A stretch of 64,000 nt of DNA from Polyangia bacterium (GTDB taxonomy: Bacteria > Myxococcota_A > Polyangia > Nannocystales > Nannocystaceae), in the NCBI GenBank assembly GCA_030424595.1, contig JAUHWG010000005.1, forward strand, positions 186,001-250,000. Direction: 5' to 3'. This document shows, piece after piece, positions 7,017 through 14,814 of this stretch (position 1 is the stretch's first letter; every line of letters begins with the position of its first letter). The translations under genes and the position numbers were made by a program. The notes under the pieces are model-generated. The model did not search any database. It was not told where the DNA came from and saw nothing but the letters and a program-made list of their open reading frames with translations.

Positions 7017-8264
7017 ATGCTCCGTCTTGGTTTGATCGGCTCTTGGTGCTCCTCCTGCTGCGCGCCCGTGGTGTCGCTGGGTCTCGGCCTCTTCCTGCTC
7101 TCCGGATGTCCCGCGGCGGATCCGATGGAGACCGCGACGGAGGGCGGCTCCGCCTCCGAGGGCTCGGGCAGCGAGAGCGAGACGGGAGAGATCGATCCGA
7201 GCTGCGAAGGCTTGGAGCTCGCGCCCCTCGAGGAGGCCAGCTGCCAGCCGCAGGAGTCGGACTACATGCCCCGCGTGGACAACTCCGCGGGCGACTCCTG
7301 GGCGGCCTGCGCCCCCGACGGGGGGGCCTACCCGCTGATCGCCGACACCCCGAGCTCGGTCGCTCGGGTGGAGGCCTACGAGGCGATCGCCGCGCTCCTC
7401 TGGGCCGACGGCGCGAGCCCCAGCTCCGAGGACTTCACCGCCGCGCGCGACATCTACGCGACGCCGGAGGGGCTCGAGTCCCGGCTCGTCCGTCGCGAGG
7501 ATCTCCACTACCCCGAGATCGACATGGCCGACTGGGACCCGCTGGTCGACGGCGACAAGCAGTGCACGGTCGAGGAGAACATCGCGAAGTACCCGGAGCG
7601 CTGCGCCGGCCCGGGGCAGATAAGCCCGCTCATCGTCGCCGCCTTCGCGGCGGGGCAGACCGGCGACGGCAGCCCCGAGGTCAACGCGGCGAGGATCCAC
7701 GCCGGGCTCCTGTGGTTCCTCTACCTCTCGGTCTACAAGGAGGCGAACACCTGCGCGACGAGCAAGGCGAAGGACTGCGACTCGGCCTGGGCCTACTACA
7801 CCGGCGGCTCCGACATCTCCGGCGGGCTCGGCCTCGCCGCGGCGGTGCGGGGGGTCAGCGTCCCGAGCCACGAGCGGATCTGGGACGGCGTGCTCGCGGT
7901 CCGCTGCTGGCGTGATCTCACCCAGGAGGCCGGGGAGTACCCGCTCCTCTCGGAGCTCGACGCCGCTGACCAGCAGCTCTTCGCGCAGGCCGCCGAGCAG
8001 CTCGATCAGGGCCTCCACCGCGGCTACGCTCGGGTCATCCGGGCGCGCCTCGAGTCGATGATCGCCAGCAAGTGTGACGGATCGTCGACCGCCGCGGACT
8101 GGGCCTTCCTGCAGGTCGCCGGGGCGGTGCTCGACCGCGAGGCGCTCGACCGAGGCTCCCCCGAGGCGGCGACCCTCCAGGCGCTCTGGGACCTCGAGGA
8201 GCCGAGCGCGCAGAACCTGGCCGACGGGATCACGGCGCTCGACACCGTGTTCCCCTGCGGCTGA
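7017..8264 (+). CDS. Secreted lipoprotein of unknown function
   Basis: 415 residues. The N-terminus is a lipoprotein signal ('SLGLGLFLLSGC', lipidated Cys near residue 31) followed by a short Ser/Glu/Gly-rich linker. I do not recognise the body. It is mostly helical, with conserved-looking phrases such as 'DWDPLVDGDKQCTVEENI' and 'AGPGQISPLIVAAFAAGQ', and eight or more Cys, which suits an oxidising compartment. A helical stretch 'AARIHAGLLWFLYLSVYKEA' and the following Cys pair may form the core of the fold. It stands alone on the plus strand, convergent with the esterase gene, with a hairpin between them. A poor ribosome-binding site precedes the ATG. Confidence 0.75.
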   Translation: MLRLGLIGSWCSSCCAPVVSLGLGLFLLSGCPAADPMETATEGGSASEGSGSESETGEIDPSCEGLELAPLEEASCQPQESDYMPRVDNSAGDSWAACAPDGGAYPLIADTPSSVARVEAYEAIAALLWADGASPSSEDFTAARDIYATPEGLESRLVRREDLHYPEIDMADWDPLVDGDKQCTVEENIAKYPERCAGPGQISPLIVAAFAAGQTGDGSPEVNAARIHAGLLWFLYLSVYKEANTCATSKAKDCDSAWAYYTGGSDISGGLGLAAAVRGVSVPSHERIWDGVLAVRCWRDLTQEAGEYPLLSELDAADQQLFAQAAEQLDQGLHRGYARVIRARLESMIASKCDGSSTAADWAFLQVAGAVLDREALDRGSPEAATLQALWDLEEPSAQNLADGITALDTVFPCG

Positions 8265-8297
8265 GGTCGGGGCGGGCTGCACCTCGCCGTACCAACG

Positions 8298-8333
8298 ACA
8301 CAAAGAGGCCGCGCCGATCTCCGGCGCGGCCTC
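8298..8333 (-). terminator. Intrinsic terminator for the esterase gene
   Basis: GAGGCCGCGCC (8305-8315), loop GATCTCC, and the perfect complement GGCGCGGCCTC (8323-8333). Read on the minus strand the stem is followed at once by TTTGTGT, so it should end the esterase transcript; it may also stop the convergent lipoprotein transcript. The same TTTGTGT tail follows the terminator at 52055-52094. Confidence 0.7.
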
Positions 8334-8374
8334 GCCTCGTCCTGCGGTCGCAGGACCCCGCTTGTCACGGCGTT

Positions 8375-9868
8375 CTAGAGCTCCTCGCAGTCGACCGGAT
8401 CGCTGATCACGCAGGTCTCGCCGAGGTCCTTGTCGGCGAGGCGAGCGAAGGCCCAGTCGCGCTGGTAGCGGAGGGAGTAGATCGCCCCGTCGGTGTGACC
8501 GGCGCCGGCACACTCGACGACCTCGATGTCGTAGCCCTGCTCGCAGAGGGTCGGGATGTCGTCGCGGACGGTCGGCGTGTAGACGAGGTCGTCGAGCTCG
8601 CCGAGGGTGACGAGGATCGGCGTGTCGTTCAGCCGCTCGATCACCGAGGAGTGGAGCGTCGCCTGCTCGAGCATGCAGCCCCAGTTGCCGATGTCGTCGA
8701 TGTTGCCGTCGGCGAGGGCGTCGCGGATCGCGGGGGTGTAGACATCCTCGACCTTGGAGATGTCATCGAAGTCGGAGAAGGAGCAGCTCTCGAGGAGGAT
8801 CGGCTTGAGGTCGACGTCCCAGGGCGAGACCAGGACCTCGGAGAGGGGCTCCTCGAGCTCATACCAGTCGTGGCCGGTGGCGAGGGCGGCCGCGAGGGCG
8901 CCGGTCGCCGGGCTGATGCCGCTCGTGGCGTAGGCGGTCAGGGCCGTGGTGTCGGTCGGCGGCACCGCGGCGACGACCGCCGTGATCTCCAGCTCGGGCG
9001 CGTAGTGGGGCGCGTAGCGGTCGGCCCAGAAGGCGGCGAAGCCCCCCTCGGAGGCGCCCCAGAGGAGGGTCTGCGCGGAGGCTGTGACCGCCTCCTCGGA
9101 CTCGACGAAGCGACGGACGGCGCGGATCGAGTCGAGCGAGGCGAACGCCGTCGGCTCGGCGATGATGTAGGGGTGGAGCATCCCTGAGGGGGCGCCCCAG
9201 CCGTTGAGCCCGAGGTAGTCCGGGGCGACGGTGATGAGCCCCATCGACGCCATCAAGAGGGGGACCGCGCCGGACTCAGGGTCCGCGGTCGGTCCGCAGG
9301 CGTCGTTGAAGCCGGAGGTGCCGTGGAGCCAGACGGCGACGGGCAGCGGCCCCTCGAGGTCGGTCGGGAGGGCGACATAGCCGGTGGTCTCGACCGTGAT
9401 GCCGCGGTCCTGGGTGGTGTAGCGGATCAGGAAGAGGGTCGCGCCGCTGGTCGCGGGCCCCAAGCTGCCAAAGCCCTGGAGCTCGAGGAGGTCGTCGATC
9501 TCCGGGGCGGTGAACGTGAAGAGCTCGAGGGCGTCGGTGATCTCGCCCATCTCGCCGGCGTCGACCAGGGGGTACTCCGGCAGGCCGCAGCCGGCGACCG
9601 GGAAGTCGTTGAGCATGCCGCCGGTGTCGGTGTCGGAGTCCGTGCCGGAGTCGGAGTCGGAGTCGGAGTCGGTGCCCGCGTCGGTCGTCGTGATCGTCGT
9701 GCCGACCGTGCTGTCGCTCTCGGAGCTCGAGCCGGTCGTCGTCGTGTCGTCGGTCTCGGACGCGGTGGCGGCGGTGGTGGCCGAGTCGTCGCCGCAGGCG
9801 CTCAGGCCGAAGAGGCCGACCGCGAGGGCGAGGGGGGTCGTAAGAGAAAGGCGGGGCTTGAAGTCCAT
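8375..9868 (-). CDS. Secreted alpha/beta-hydrolase (lipase/esterase) lipoprotein
   Basis: 497 residues. It has a signal peptide with lipobox 'LSAC' (Cys25), then about 60 residues almost only Thr, Ser, Asp, Glu and Gly (to residue 84), a linker style typical of this bacterial group. The hydrolase domain follows: oxyanion phrase 'LHGTSG' at 182-187, nucleophile elbow 'GASEGG' with Ser273, and a late 'CAGAGHTDG' that supplies the His. It resembles secreted triacylglycerol lipases and prolyl-oligopeptidase-like esterases; the substrate is not readable. It ends toward the 7017 gene, with a terminator between them. Confidence 0.85.
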   Translation of the reverse strand: MDFKPRLSLTTPLALAVGLFGLSACGDDSATTAATASETDDTTTTGSSSESDSTVGTTITTTDAGTDSDSDSDSGTDSDTDTGGMLNDFPVAGCGLPEYPLVDAGEMGEITDALELFTFTAPEIDDLLELQGFGSLGPATSGATLFLIRYTTQDRGITVETTGYVALPTDLEGPLPVAVWLHGTSGFNDACGPTADPESGAVPLLMASMGLITVAPDYLGLNGWGAPSGMLHPYIIAEPTAFASLDSIRAVRRFVESEEAVTASAQTLLWGASEGGFAAFWADRYAPHYAPELEITAVVAAVPPTDTTALTAYATSGISPATGALAAALATGHDWYELEEPLSEVLVSPWDVDLKPILLESCSFSDFDDISKVEDVYTPAIRDALADGNIDDIGNWGCMLEQATLHSSVIERLNDTPILVTLGELDDLVYTPTVRDDIPTLCEQGYDIEVVECAGAGHTDGAIYSLRYQRDWAFARLADKDLGETCVISDPVDCEEL

Positions 9869-9975
9869 AGGCGGGACTATAGCTCCGCTCTCGCGGCCGG
9901 TGGCGAGCTCTTGGCATTCCCTCCAGAGCGCTGCTGGGGGCCAATTATGTGGTAATTGCGCCCCCGAGGTGAGCG

Positions 9976-10875
9976 ATGACCAAGGACGCAGATGAGGGAT
10001 CGATGAAGGGCAAGACCGTGGTGATCACGGGGGGCAACTCCGGGATCGGCAAGGAGACGGCGATCGGGCTCGCGAGCCGAGGCGCCCGGGTGATCATCAC
10101 CTCACGGGATCCGTCCCGCGGCGGCGCCGCCCTCGCGGAGATCTGCGAGCGGTCGGGATCCGCCGAGGTCGAGGTCGTCGCGCTCGACCTCGCGTCGCTG
10201 GCCAACGTCCGCGCCTGCACCGACGAGCTCCACCGCCGCTGCTCGCAGATCGACGTCCTCGTCAACAACGCGGGGCTGATCCTCGGCGAACGGGCGGAGT
10301 CGGAGGAGGGCATCGAGATGACCCTCGCGGTCAATCACTTCGGGCCCATGGCGCTGACGCTGCGGCTCATCGATCTCCTCGCGGCGAGCGAGGGCGGCAG
10401 GATCGTCAACGTCTCCTCGGACGCCCATCGCATGGCCCGGGCCTTTGACTTCGACGACCTCCACTCCCGCCAGCGCTACCGGAGCATGAAGGCCTACTCG
10501 CAGTCGAAGCTCGCGAACATCCTCTTCACCCGCGAGCTCGCGCCGCGGGTCGACGGCCTCGGGATCACCGTCAACGCGCTGCACCCTGGGTTTGTCCGCT
10601 CGGGCTTCGCCCGCGACGGAGATCTCGGCGGGTTCTTCGGCCTCGTCTTCGCGGTCTCGACGAGGATCGCGGCGATAAGCGCCGAGGCGGGGGCGCGCAC
10701 GTCGATCTATCTCGCGTCGTCGCCGGAGGTCGCGTCGACCACCGGGGAGTACTTCGCGCGCTGTCGTTCCCGCCGGCCGAACGGGGCCGCGCGAGACAGC
10801 GCAGCGGGGCGCCGGCTCTGGGAGCTCAGCGAAGAGCTGATCGGCGAGTCGCTCGCCCCGGCGAAGGCCCCATAG
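9976..10875 (+). CDS. Short-chain dehydrogenase/reductase (retinol-dehydrogenase-like)
   Basis: 299 residues with a full classical SDR set: the cofactor loop 'ITGGNSGIG' at 17-25, 'NNAG' near 97, 'NVSSDAHR' carrying the catalytic Ser, and 'YSQSK' carrying Tyr and Lys. 'SRDPSRGG' after the second strand puts Arg where NADPH-preferring enzymes have it, so NADP(H) is likely. The closest style is the retinol dehydrogenase/WW-oxidoreductase group, but the substrate cannot be told. The ATG at 9976 is kept; an internal Met at residue 10 ('MKGKTVVITGG') is an equally good start. Confidence 0.88.
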   Translation: MTKDADEGSMKGKTVVITGGNSGIGKETAIGLASRGARVIITSRDPSRGGAALAEICERSGSAEVEVVALDLASLANVRACTDELHRRCSQIDVLVNNAGLILGERAESEEGIEMTLAVNHFGPMALTLRLIDLLAASEGGRIVNVSSDAHRMARAFDFDDLHSRQRYRSMKAYSQSKLANILFTRELAPRVDGLGITVNALHPGFVRSGFARDGDLGGFFGLVFAVSTRIAAISAEAGARTSIYLASSPEVASTTGEYFARCRSRRPNGAARDSAAGRRLWELSEELIGESLAPAKAP

Positions 10876-10898
10876 ACGACCCGTCTAGGACCCACGGC

Positions 10899-10941
10899 GG
10901 TCCCGAGAAGGTCCAGTGAAGGTCCCGAGAAGGTCCGCTGA
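10899..10941 (+). repeat. 22-base tandem duplication after the SDR gene
   Basis: GGTCCCGAGAAGGTCCAGTG plus AA (10899-10920) is followed by a copy GGTCCCGAGAAGGTCCGCTG plus A at 10921-10941. It begins 24 bases past the SDR stop codon, in non-coding DNA. Confidence 0.75.
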
Positions 10942-11067
10942 GTCCCGTGAGCGACCGACGAAGGGCCGTCGCCGCCTCGGCGCTGCGAGCCGAGCCCCGC
11001 GGGTCGTCGCCCTCGACCTCGCGATCCCCACGAGGTCGCTTGCGTGCGAGGGTCTAGCTCGCTAACC

Positions 11068-11109
11068 AAGGAGGGTGCGATGCGAGCCGCTCCCATACCC
11101 GCCCGGTGA
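11068..11109 (+). other. Strong ribosome-binding site with a nine-codon leader frame
   Basis: AAGGAGGG (11068-11075) is followed, at ideal spacing, by ATG at 11080 and a nine-codon frame (M-R-A-A-P-I-P-A-R) ending TGA at 11107-11109. The next start, ATG 11132 of the following gene, lies 22 bases past that stop in another frame and has no comparable ribosome-binding site. This may be a leader peptide with re-initiation, or a sign of a frame error in the gene start. Confidence 0.45.
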
Positions 11110-11131
11110 GGGCCCCTTTCGCGCCCGCGGG

Positions 11132-11698
11132 ATGATCTTCAAGGGCTACATGAGCTACTTGAGCGCTCGCTATCCCGGGGGCCTGGCGGCGCTCCACCGT
11201 GACCTCGGGGATCCCGAGGCGGCGGTGTTCCTCGGCCGGATCTTCCTCGCGATGAGCTACTACGATCTTGGCCCGCTGCTCCGCGCGGTCCAGATCGCCG
11301 CGAAGGCTGAGAAGGTGCCGCTCGCCAGCTTTGTTCGCGACAGGGCGGCCGCGTCGGCGAAGATCGACGTCCCCGGGGTCTACGCGCCGCTGCTCAAGTC
11401 GGGCTCCGTCGAGGCGATGGCGAGGAGCCTGCCGAGGGTCTTCTCGCGCTACTTCGAGGGGGTCACGGGCGAGGTGCTGGAGGGGACGACGGCGCAGCCG
11501 CGGGCGCTCGAGTTCCGCTTTGGCGGCCTCCCGGAGCCGATGCTCGGCTGGTACGTCTGGTCCAACGAGGGCTTCATCGGCGAGTCCCTCGCCCTCGCCG
11601 GCGCTCGCTCGCCGACCTTCGAGCTGCGCGAGCTGGCGCCGGACGGCGAGCGCGACGGGATCCCCCTCCGCTCGGTCGTCACCCGCGTGAAGTGGTAG
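11132..11698 (+). CDS. Unknown protein, possibly of a myxobacterial DUF2378-like family
   Basis: 188 residues from ATG 11132 ('MIFKGYMSYLSARYPGG'). An in-frame GTG at 11075 abuts its ribosome-binding site too closely to be used. The protein is alpha-helical with no signal peptide or membrane segment. The layout (an opening 'FKG', a helical middle with 'FVRDRAA' and 'LPRVFSRYFEG', a closing 'WSNEGFIGESLALAG' and a final 'VVTRVKW') recalls paralogous proteins common in myxobacteria (DUF2378/TIGR02265 and heme-NO-binding-associated types). I am not certain of that match and no function is claimed. It overlaps the upstream alternative start of the methyltransferase gene. Confidence 0.6.
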   Translation: MIFKGYMSYLSARYPGGLAALHRDLGDPEAAVFLGRIFLAMSYYDLGPLLRAVQIAAKAEKVPLASFVRDRAAASAKIDVPGVYAPLLKSGSVEAMARSLPRVFSRYFEGVTGEVLEGTTAQPRALEFRFGGLPEPMLGWYVWSNEGFIGESLALAGARSPTFELRELAPDGERDGIPLRSVVTRVKW

Positions 11699-11742
11699 CG
11701 CCCTTGCCTCGATCCGCCGCGGCGGGCACCATCGGCCGCTCG

Positions 11743-12891
11743 ATGGTGCCCCGCTTTCTCTACTGCGTCTGTCAGGTCGGCGCCGAAGCGGCCCTCCGGC
11801 GGGAGATCGGCGGGATCGACCCGACCCTGCGCTCGGCCTTCGCCCGCCCGGGGCTGGTCACCTTCAAGCTCGAGGACGGCGCCGACGTCGACGTCGCGAC
11901 GGCGGCGATAGGCGCCCGCTCGGTGCTCGCGCGGGCCTGTGGAGGATCGCTCGGCCCGGCGAGCTCGGCGATCGAGGTGACGGACCTGCTGCGCCAGGCG
12001 ACCGCCGCTGGCGCTCGGCTTCGCCTCCAGGTCTGGGAGCGCGACCGCTGGCGCCCCGGCGAGGAGCCCCCGGGCTTCGTCTACGGGGTCGAGGCGGCGG
12101 CGGCTCGGCGCTCGCTGGTCGAGGCTTGGCCCGCGGGGCTCGGGCTCGCCGACGGAGAGCTCGCCCTCGCCGGAGAGCTCGTCGCGGACGTGATCATCGT
12201 CGGCCCCGGCGAGCCGTGGCTGGTCGGTCTGCGACGCCAGCGGCAGGGACAGCTCCCCTACGGCGGCGGGCGGATCCCGATCGCGGAGTGTCCGCAGGCG
12301 CCCTCGCGGGCCTACTACAAGCTCGTTGAGGCGCTCGTCTACGCCGACGTGCCGCTGCGCGCGGGGGATGTCGCGGTCGAGCTGGGCAGCGCCCCCGGGG
12401 GCGCGAGCTTTGCCCTCCTCCGCCGCGGCCTCGAGGTCCACGGCGTCGATCCGGGGGCGATGGATCCCCTCGTTCTCGACTACGCAGGGGTCGGCGGCAA
12501 CCGCTTCACCCACCACGCGTCGACGATGGGCAACGTGAGCCGCGATGACCTCCCGGAGGCGCTGCACTGGATCGTCGCCGACGTGAACTTGGCGCCGCAG
12601 ATCGCCCTGCAGACGGTCCGTCGCCTCGGCGCGCGCCCACGGGCGGCGCTCTTGGGGGTGCTCCTCACCCTCAAGATCGACAACTGGAAGGCGATGCGCC
12701 ACCTGCCGGGCTGGCTCCGTCAGATCGAGGCGATGGGGATGGCCGAGGTGCGGGCGACCCAGCTCTCGCGCAACCGGATGGAGGTCTTCGCCTGCGGCTT
12801 TACGCCGGTGGGGCTGGCGCGGCGGGCGGGGTCCAGCCCGCCTTCTCCACGTCGGCGCCGCACTCGTCGCAGCTCGCGGGCGCGCGGATGA
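11743..12891 (+). CDS. FtsJ-type 2'-O-methyltransferase, RlmM-like
   Basis: 382 residues from ATG 11743 ('MVPRFLYCVCQVGAE'). A GTG at 11692 overlapping the previous stop would add 17 residues. The first 190 residues are a THUMP-like N-terminal region, as in RlmM. The C-terminal half is an FtsJ-fold methyltransferase: 'SRAYYKLVEAL' (start of the domain, with the first catalytic Lys), the SAM-binding loop 'ELGSAPGGASFALL', 'VHGVDPGAMD', an Asp in 'HWIVADVN' and the Lys in 'LLTLKIDNWK'. This is the K-D-K arrangement of 2'-O-methylation of rRNA; RlmM modifies C2498 of 23S rRNA in E. coli. The last 92 bases overlap the convergent zinc-ribbon gene. Confidence 0.75.
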   Translation: MVPRFLYCVCQVGAEAALRREIGGIDPTLRSAFARPGLVTFKLEDGADVDVATAAIGARSVLARACGGSLGPASSAIEVTDLLRQATAAGARLRLQVWERDRWRPGEEPPGFVYGVEAAAARRSLVEAWPAGLGLADGELALAGELVADVIIVGPGEPWLVGLRRQRQGQLPYGGGRIPIAECPQAPSRAYYKLVEALVYADVPLRAGDVAVELGSAPGGASFALLRRGLEVHGVDPGAMDPLVLDYAGVGGNRFTHHASTMGNVSRDDLPEALHWIVADVNLAPQIALQTVRRLGARPRAALLGVLLTLKIDNWKAMRHLPGWLRQIEAMGMAEVRATQLSRNRMEVFACGFTPVGLARRAGSSPPSPRRRRTRRSSRARG

Positions 12892-13087
12892 CCGAGAGGG
12901 CAGGGCCCATCCCGCTCAGGTAGAGCATCGTCAGCGGCAGCATGACGACGAACTCCGAGCCGATGATCGGGATGAAGGGGATAAAGGGCACCCCCAAGAA
13001 GAAGTAGCCCTTGACCCAACGTCGCAGCGTCGGGTGCTCGTAGCTCGCCGAGACCTCGGTCTCACATCGCTGGCAGTGGCGGCGCAT
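12800..13087 (-). CDS. Small zinc-ribbon membrane protein
   Basis: 95 residues. It opens with 'CQRCE' (CxxC) and ends with 'CDECG' (CxxC), a likely split zinc ribbon. Between them is a 40-residue hydrophobic stretch ('GYFFLGVPFIPFIPIIGSEF' and onward) that fits one or two membrane passes. I do not know a named family; small 'zinc ribbon plus TM' proteins of this kind are widespread and unassigned. Its 3' end overlaps the end of the methyltransferase gene tail to tail by 92 bases, so the Pro/Ala-rich last residues are the least certain part. Confidence 0.65.
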   Translation of the reverse strand: MRRHCQRCETEVSASYEHPTLRRWVKGYFFLGVPFIPFIPIIGSEFVVMLPLTMLYLSGMGPALSVIRAPASCDECGADVEKAGWTPPAAPAPPA

Positions 13088-13232
13088 GGAGTGCCTGTAG
13101 TCTACGCCTGTGTCGGGTCCAGGGCGACGCTGCGACCCGCCGTCGCATCGTCAGGGGGGAGAGTCCTGACGACGCCGAGATCTGTCCCCTGTGCCAGGTA
13201 AACGCTGTTGCAGCGGCGGGGCGGCTGCGCGC

Positions 13233-14411
13233 TCAGGGCTCGTCTGGGCTCTGGTCTGGGCTCTGGTCTGGGCTCTGGTCTGGGCTCTGGTCCTTGTCCT
13301 TGCGCATGCCGAGGAGCCCCTTGATCCCCGCGATCCCGCCGATGACGATGAAGAGGATGAACTTCTTGCCGGCGATCAGGAGCTTGAGCAGGCCCGCCCA
13401 GAGCCCGGCCTTGAGCGCCACCTTGCCGGCGATCAGGCCCCCGAGCCCGTAGGCCGCGACCTCATCGATGTCGGGGTCGAAGTCGATGTAGCGGTTGCCC
13501 TCCTCGAACTCGACCCTGGCGAAGATCGCCTCCATCTCCGGCTTGATCGCCGCGAGCTGGTCGATCCCGGAGACCGCGTTGAACTCGAGCACGCCCTTGC
13601 GGCCGAGCACCCGGATCGCGTAGTTGAGCGAGTGCTGGGGGGCGCCGTCGACCGCCAGCTGCTGGGCCCAGTAGAGGGAGTGCTTGTCGCCGACATAACG
13701 CGGCGGCTCGGCCCAGCCGACCAGGTGCATCGGCTCGTAGCCGGCCGAGACCCGGCCAGAGTTGGCCTCCTCGGTCGCCTCCTGCAGCTGCTCTAGGAGC
13801 TCGTCGTAGTCGATCTCGTCCGCGTCGTCGTCGCTGACATGACCCTCTTCGCTGTAGGTGATGACGACGCCCCAGCCCTTCGTGGGGTCGAGGGGGCTGA
13901 TGTCTGCGGGGACGATCATGCCGAGGCTGACGTTGCCGGGCGGGTTGCCCCAGGCCTCGGTGAGCACCCGCTCCGCGTCGCTCGGGCCGAGGTAGCGGAA
14001 CTCCTCGCCGAGGTGGAGCGTGGCGAGCCCATCGCTCAAGGTGACGTCGCCGAACTTGTAGTTGAGCTCGCTGTCGAAGGCCTTGAGCATCGCCGCGGTC
14101 AGGGCGTCGACGACCTTGCGCTCGGCCGGGCTGAGCATCTCGCCGCGCTGGGCCTTGTCAAAGAGCTCGCGGGTCGTGGTCTCGTCGAGGGTCAGGAAGA
14201 GGGCCCTGGACTCGTCGTCGAGCCCGGCGAGCAGCTCTAGGATCTCCGGCGAGTAGTCCTCGGCCCCAGCGCTCTCGTCCGCGCCCTCTGGCGCGTCGGC
14301 GTCGGGGGCCGCGTCGATCGCCTCGGCCGCGTCCGCGGTCGTCGGTGGCGGGGCGATGTCGGCGAAGATGAGCGCGGCGGACAGAGCGGTGAAGAGTGGC
14401 GAGATCAGCAT
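13233..14411 (-). CDS. DUF2167 family membrane-anchored protein
   Basis: 392 residues with a signal peptide, an Ala/Asp/Glu-rich linker to about residue 52 and a DUF2167 domain. Recognisable family phrases are 'LHLGEEFRYLGPSDAERVL', 'WGNPPGNVSLGMIVPAD', 'WGVVITYSEEGHVSDDDA', 'LVGWAEPPRYV' and 'LNYAIRVLGRKGVLEFNAV'. One hydrophobic helix pair near 335-370 anchors it in the membrane, and a basic stretch and four 'QSPD' repeats form the cytoplasmic tail. Members are inner-membrane proteins of unknown role in many Proteobacteria. The start sits 75 bases from the left edge of a 390-base gene-free stretch. Confidence 0.82.
   Translation of the reverse strand: MLISPLFTALSAALIFADIAPPPTTADAAEAIDAAPDADAPEGADESAGAEDYSPEILELLAGLDDESRALFLTLDETTTRELFDKAQRGEMLSPAERKVVDALTAAMLKAFDSELNYKFGDVTLSDGLATLHLGEEFRYLGPSDAERVLTEAWGNPPGNVSLGMIVPADISPLDPTKGWGVVITYSEEGHVSDDDADEIDYDELLEQLQEATEEANSGRVSAGYEPMHLVGWAEPPRYVGDKHSLYWAQQLAVDGAPQHSLNYAIRVLGRKGVLEFNAVSGIDQLAAIKPEMEAIFARVEFEEGNRYIDFDPDIDEVAAYGLGGLIAGKVALKAGLWAGLLKLLIAGKKFILFIVIGGIAGIKGLLGMRKDKDQSPDQSPDQSPDQSPDEP
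13234..13286 (-). repeat. 12-base coding repeat, QSPD tail
   Basis: The 3' end of the DUF2167 gene carries four near-perfect 12-base units (plus-strand unit TCTGGGCTCTGG) that encode Gln-Ser-Pro-Asp four times, just before the stop. Identical codon use in all units points to recent slippage. Confidence 0.85.
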
Positions 14412-14787
14412 CGGGGCTTCGATCCTCCGTCGCCCTCGGGCGGCGGTCTGGGTGACAGGGGGTGGGGTCGTCCTACCGAGCCCCGGTGCGTGCGGGGAAG
14501 CCCGCGCCCGTCGACGATACGCGCTTTCTCAGGGGGATGGACCCGAAGCGCGGCGAAAGTACTCGGGAGCGAGGCGGCGCGAAGCCGGCTTAGAGGCCGT
14601 CGCGAGGGGCTGGGGTCGCTTTCCGGGCGTTTGCGGGCGTTTGCGGGCAGCTCGCGGGCAGCTCGATCCCTGGCGATCCAACCGCGGAGTGAGGCCTGTA
14701 TGACCTGGGCGTAGGAGCCCGTGGCAAACGCCCCGCTCGGCCAGAGCGTGCACTACGACCCGGTAAAGCGGCGTTACGTCCAAGCCA
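14412..14787. other. Gene-free stretch upstream of the DUF2167 gene
   Basis: No reading frame here looks like a real protein. It contains the second copy of the 21-base motif (14701-14721) and the left arm (14717-14742) of a dispersed inverted element whose right arm is 14788-14814. The direct repeats GCGTTTGCGG and AGCTCGCGGGC near 14630-14660 are minor. The promoter of the DUF2167 gene must lie in its first part. Confidence 0.55.
14701..14742 (+). repeat. 21-base motif copy 2 followed by dispersed element arm
   Basis: 14701-14721 repeats the motif found at 6705-6725 (20 of 21 bases). It runs directly into AGCCCGTGGCAAACGCCCCG (14716-14735), a diverged copy of the intergenic element seen better at 23551, 56501, 56537 and 57561. 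Confidence 0.6.
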
Positions 14788-14814
14788 AGAGCACACAGGA
14801 CTTTCACCGTGGGC
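14788..14814 (-). repeat. Dispersed intergenic element, minus orientation
   Basis: Read on the minus strand: GCCCACGGTGAAAGTCCTGT then GTGCTCT, a clear relative of the core GCCCGTGGCAAAAGTCCCG. The TGA stop of the metalloprotease gene (14804-14806) lies inside it. It faces the diverged arm at 14716-14742, so the two could pair. Confidence 0.6.

Noticed and set aside
13233-13290. QSPD repeat as a separate element
   Set aside because: The units are in frame and translated as the tail of the DUF2167 protein, so they are a coding repeat rather than an independent feature.
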